Assembly: GCF_003335215.1 (NCBI RefSeq)
Contig: NZ_QPGB01000002.1
Coordinates: 434,001 to 498,000, forward strand
DNA: 64,000 nucleotides
Reading direction: 5' to 3'
Source of the DNA: Parvibium lacunae
GTDB lineage: Bacteria > Pseudomonadota > Gammaproteobacteria > Burkholderiales > Burkholderiaceae_D
The stretch's first letter is position 1. The number at the start of each line of letters is the position of its first letter. This document shows positions 61,549-64,000 of the stretch, one piece after another. The notes under the pieces were generated by a model, which did no database searches, was not told the DNA's origin, and saw only the letters and a list, made by a program, of their open reading frames with translations. Both the position numbers and the translations under genes were made by a program.

Positions 61549-64000
61549 TTAGGCGCTCACCACAGGAATGCCCTTCAGGCTTTGGAACTGACGTAAATCG
61601 ACGCCAGCCCGTTCAAAGTCCTTCCAAGGATCAGGCGCATCTTCCAAGGCAAATAACAGGCGTTCGTACAATGTTTCCCGGCCTTCTTCATCATCCAGAA
61701 TCCGCTTCTTGATGTAATCTAAACCAACGCGCTGCATGTAATGGACGGTGCGTTCTAAATACCAACCTTCTTCGCGATAGAGTTGAATAAACGCGCCAGC
61801 GTATTCCATCACTTCATCATCAGTTTTGACTTTGCAGAGGAATTCGGCGACCTCGGTTTTAATCCCGCCGTTACCGCCAATATAAAGCTCGTAACCAGAG
61901 TCCACGCCGATCACGCCCACATCTTTAATCCCGGCTTCGGCACAATTACGCGGGCAGCCTGATACGGCCAGTTTTACTTTATGCGGCGACCACATCCCAA
62001 ATAACATGCGCTCCAATTTCACGCCCATGTCCATGGCGAGCTGCGTGCCAAAGCGGCAATGCTCGGCCCCCACGCAAGTTTTAACGGTGCGAATCGATTT
62101 GCCGTAGGCATGGCCGGAAGGCATATCTAACTCTTTCCAGACGGCAGGCAAATCTTCTTTTTTCACACCGAGCAAATCAATCCGCTGCCCTCCCGTGACT
62201 TTGACGGTTGGAATTTTGTATTTGTCGGCGACATCGGCAATCCGGCGCAATTCGCTGGGGTTGGTTAAGCCACCCCACATGCGCGGCACGACCGAATACG
62301 TGCCATCTTTTTGAATGTTGGCATGCGCGCGTTCATTGATGAAACGTGATTGCGGATCATCCACCGCCTCTTTGGGCCAAGTAGAAAGCAGGTAGTAATT
62401 AACGGCGGGGCGGCAAGTGCTGCAACCATTCGGCGTGCGCCAGCCCATGCCTTCATACACCTCTTTATGTGTGAGATATTTTTTATCGCGAATCGCTTGC
62501 CGGACTTCTTCGTGGCTGTGGTCGGTACAGCCACACATTGCTTTTTTGCTCGGGGCAGCAGAATAATCCGTGCCCAAGGTGTTCATGAGCAATTGTTCAA
62601 CCAGGCCGGTACATGAACCACAGGACGCGGAGGCTTTCGTGCACTTGCGTACTTCATCCAGCGTAAACAGCCCTTGGCCTTTAATGGCCTTCACAATCGC
62701 GCCTTTACTCACGCCATTGCAACCGCAGACTTCATCACTGTCCGCCATCGCAGCGGCTTTGTTTTGCCCTTGATGACCGACGTCGCCAATATTATTTTCG
62801 CCAAACATCAGGCGGTCGCGTAATTCTGCAACCGGCGTACCTTCGCGCAGCAGCTTGAAATACCAGCTACCGTCGGCGGTATCACCATACATGCAGGCTC
62901 CAACTAACTTGTCGTCTTTTAACACCAATTTTTTATACACGCCACCGATGGGATCGGAGAGGGTAATTTCTTCGGTGTCCTCTCCGCCCATGAAATTACC
63001 GGCGGAGAAAAGATCAATCCCGGTCACTTTGAGTTTGGTGGAGGTGACCGAGCCGGTATAGCGGCCAATCCCATATTCAGCGAGGTGATTCGCACAAACC
63101 TTGGCCTGCTCAAACAAGGGGGCGACCAAGCCATACGCAATGCCGCGATGGCTGACGCACTCGCCGACTGAATAAATACGCGGATCGTAGGTTTGCATGG
63201 TGTCATTCACCACAATCCCACGATTGCAATGCAGGCCCGCGCTTTCGGCGAGCGCAGTGTTGGGGCGAATACCAACGGCCATACACACCAAATCCGCAGG
63301 CACTTCGAGGCCATCTTTAAAACGGATGGCTTTGACACGGCCCGCGTCATTGCCAATCAGGGCCTCGGTATTTTTACCCAGCAAGAATTTAATGCCCTTA
63401 GCTTCTAAGGCTTGCTGCAACATCTTGCCGGAGGTTTCATCCAGTTGCCGCTCCATGAGCCAAGGGTGAATATGCACTACCGTCACATCCATGCCGCGAA
63501 TCGCTAAGCCGTTCGCTGCCTCCAGCCCCAACAAGCCGCCACCAATCACAATGGCGTGCTTGTAGTGCTTGGCTGTTTCAATCATGGTATTGGTATCGTG
63601 AATATCGCGGTACGCAATCACGCCTTCTAAGTTATTCCCAGGAACGGGCAAGATGAATGGGTTAGAACCCGTTGCCAACAATAGGCGATCATAGGCCGCT
63701 GTCGTACCGTCTTCGGCAATGACTAAGCGATTTTTACGATCAATCTGGGTGATTTTTTTTCCTAGGTGCAGGGTGATGCCATTTTCTTCATACCAGTTCA
63801 CATCATTGAGCATGATGTCTTGAATGGTTTGCTCACCCGCTAGCACCGGCGATAAGAGAATGCGGTTGTAATTGGCATAAGGCTCCGCCCCAAAGACGGT
63901 AATCTCATATTTATCGGGAGCAATTTTGAGCAGCTCTTCCAAGGTGCGCACACCCGCCATCCCATTACCCACCATCACTAAACGAGGTTTACTGGATACG
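61549..64000 (-). CDS. nirB: nitrite reductase (NAD(P)H) large subunit, 5' end cut by window edge
   Basis: About 817 residues visible. The frame continues to base 64000 (reading SSKPRLVMVGNGMAG at the edge), so only a few N-terminal residues are missing. The FAD/NAD(P)H domains (residues 1-400), two BFD-type [2Fe-2S] segments (CGCNGVSKGAIVK, CGSCTGLVEQ; then CGCTDHSHEE, CSTCRPAVNYY), and the siroheme/[4Fe-4S] site CVGAEHCRFG with SGCPRNCAEAGIKD are all present. Reduces nitrite to ammonium. Leads the nirB-nirD-nasA run. Its promoter lies outside the window. Confidence 0.96.
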   Translation of the reverse strand, partial: VSSKPRLVMVGNGMAGVRTLEELLKIAPDKYEITVFGAEPYANYNRILLSPVLAGEQTIQDIMLNDVNWYEENGITLHLGKKITQIDRKNRLVIAEDGTTAAYDRLLLATGSNPFILPVPGNNLEGVIAYRDIHDTNTMIETAKHYKHAIVIGGGLLGLEAANGLAIRGMDVTVVHIHPWLMERQLDETSGKMLQQALEAKGIKFLLGKNTEALIGNDAGRVKAIRFKDGLEVPADLVCMAVGIRPNTALAESAGLHCNRGIVVNDTMQTYDPRIYSVGECVSHRGIAYGLVAPLFEQAKVCANHLAEYGIGRYTGSVTSTKLKVTGIDLFSAGNFMGGEDTEEITLSDPIGGVYKKLVLKDDKLVGACMYGDTADGSWYFKLLREGTPVAELRDRLMFGENNIGDVGHQGQNKAAAMADSDEVCGCNGVSKGAIVKAIKGQGLFTLDEVRKCTKASASCGSCTGLVEQLLMNTLGTDYSAAPSKKAMCGCTDHSHEEVRQAIRDKKYLTHKEVYEGMGWRTPNGCSTCRPAVNYYLLSTWPKEAVDDPQSRFINERAHANIQKDGTYSVVPRMWGGLTNPSELRRIADVADKYKIPTVKVTGGQRIDLLGVKKEDLPAVWKELDMPSGHAYGKSIRTVKTCVGAEHCRFGTQLAMDMGVKLERMLFGMWSPHKVKLAVSGCPRNCAEAGIKDVGVIGVDSGYELYIGGNGGIKTEVAEFLCKVKTDDEVMEYAGAFIQLYREEGWYLERTVHYMQRVGLDYIKKRILDDEEGRETLYERLLFALEDAPDPWKDFERAGVDLRQFQSLKGIPVVSA

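Noticed and set aside
1-64000. Mobile elements, prophage genes, CRISPR arrays
   Set aside because: I saw no transposase, integrase, terminal inverted repeats with target duplications, or regularly spaced repeats anywhere in the window.

Overview
The window is chromosomal DNA of a betaproteobacterium. The evidence is the operon order (rpsP-rimM-trmD-rplS; miaB-phoH-ybeY-corC-lnt; rpsU-yqeY-dnaG-rpoD with a CAU tRNA behind it), the long Lys/Ala/Thr-rich N-terminus on RpoD, and a phcBSRQ-type quorum-sensing block as known from Ralstonia and Cupriavidus. Genus cannot be fixed from sequence reading alone; a member of Neisseriales or a relative of Burkholderiales fits. I saw no transposase, integrase, prophage or CRISPR array. 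Gene density is high and base composition looks even throughout.

Region 1-9.1 kb holds housekeeping and membrane genes: the tail of an ArnT/PMT-like membrane protein, a MATE exporter, an AEC carrier, oligoribonuclease, an M48 (Ste24-type) protease, pterin carbinolamine dehydratase, RsgA, a CobD/CbiB-like protein and a CoA-type Nudix hydrolase. Region 9.1-11.4 kb is the rpsP ribosomal operon with a visible promoter and terminator. Region 11.4-22.5 kb reads leftwards as miaB, phoH, [phcB, phcS, phcR, phcQ], ybeY, corC, lnt. The bracketed four-gene signalling block splits an operon whose other members normally sit together.

Region 22.6-29.6 kb has a DUF1223 protein with a Tat-signal TlpA-like thioredoxin, a Sel1-repeat protein, a gamma-glutamyltransferase-family enzyme, a RutE-like nitroreductase and two LPS-core glycosyltransferases that follow dnaE. 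Region 29.6-43 kb runs dnaE, trhO, a lipoprotein hydrolase, a GlxA-type AraC regulator divergent from a second hydrolase across a 33-bp perfect palindrome, a flavodoxin/DUF2798/pirin operon with an inverted repeat in its promoter, a ferritin-like protein of unknown role, gluQ, a CoA-binding protein and an RhlE-type helicase.

Region 43.2-49.1 kb is an amino-acid island: two paralogous GltI-like periplasmic binding proteins, an Asp/Glu-type racemase, an ornithine-cyclodeaminase-family reductase, a D-amino-acid dehydrogenase-like flavoenzyme and a LysR regulator, with no transporter membrane or ATPase subunit. Both binding-protein genes carry the same motif (TCTATAAG-N5-CTAATAC) at almost the same distance from the start codon, and its right half recurs ahead of lysR. 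Region 49.2-54.8 kb is tRNA, rpoD, dnaG, yqeY and rpsU. Region 55-64 kb holds a free-standing Lon-like AAA ATPase and a leftward nitrate/nitrite assimilation operon (nirB, nirD, nasA, ybiB, a YhiN-type flavoprotein), with nirB cut by the window edge.

The strongest leads are the phcBSRQ insertion and the orphan binding-protein/racemase/OCD/DadA island with its shared operator-like motif.
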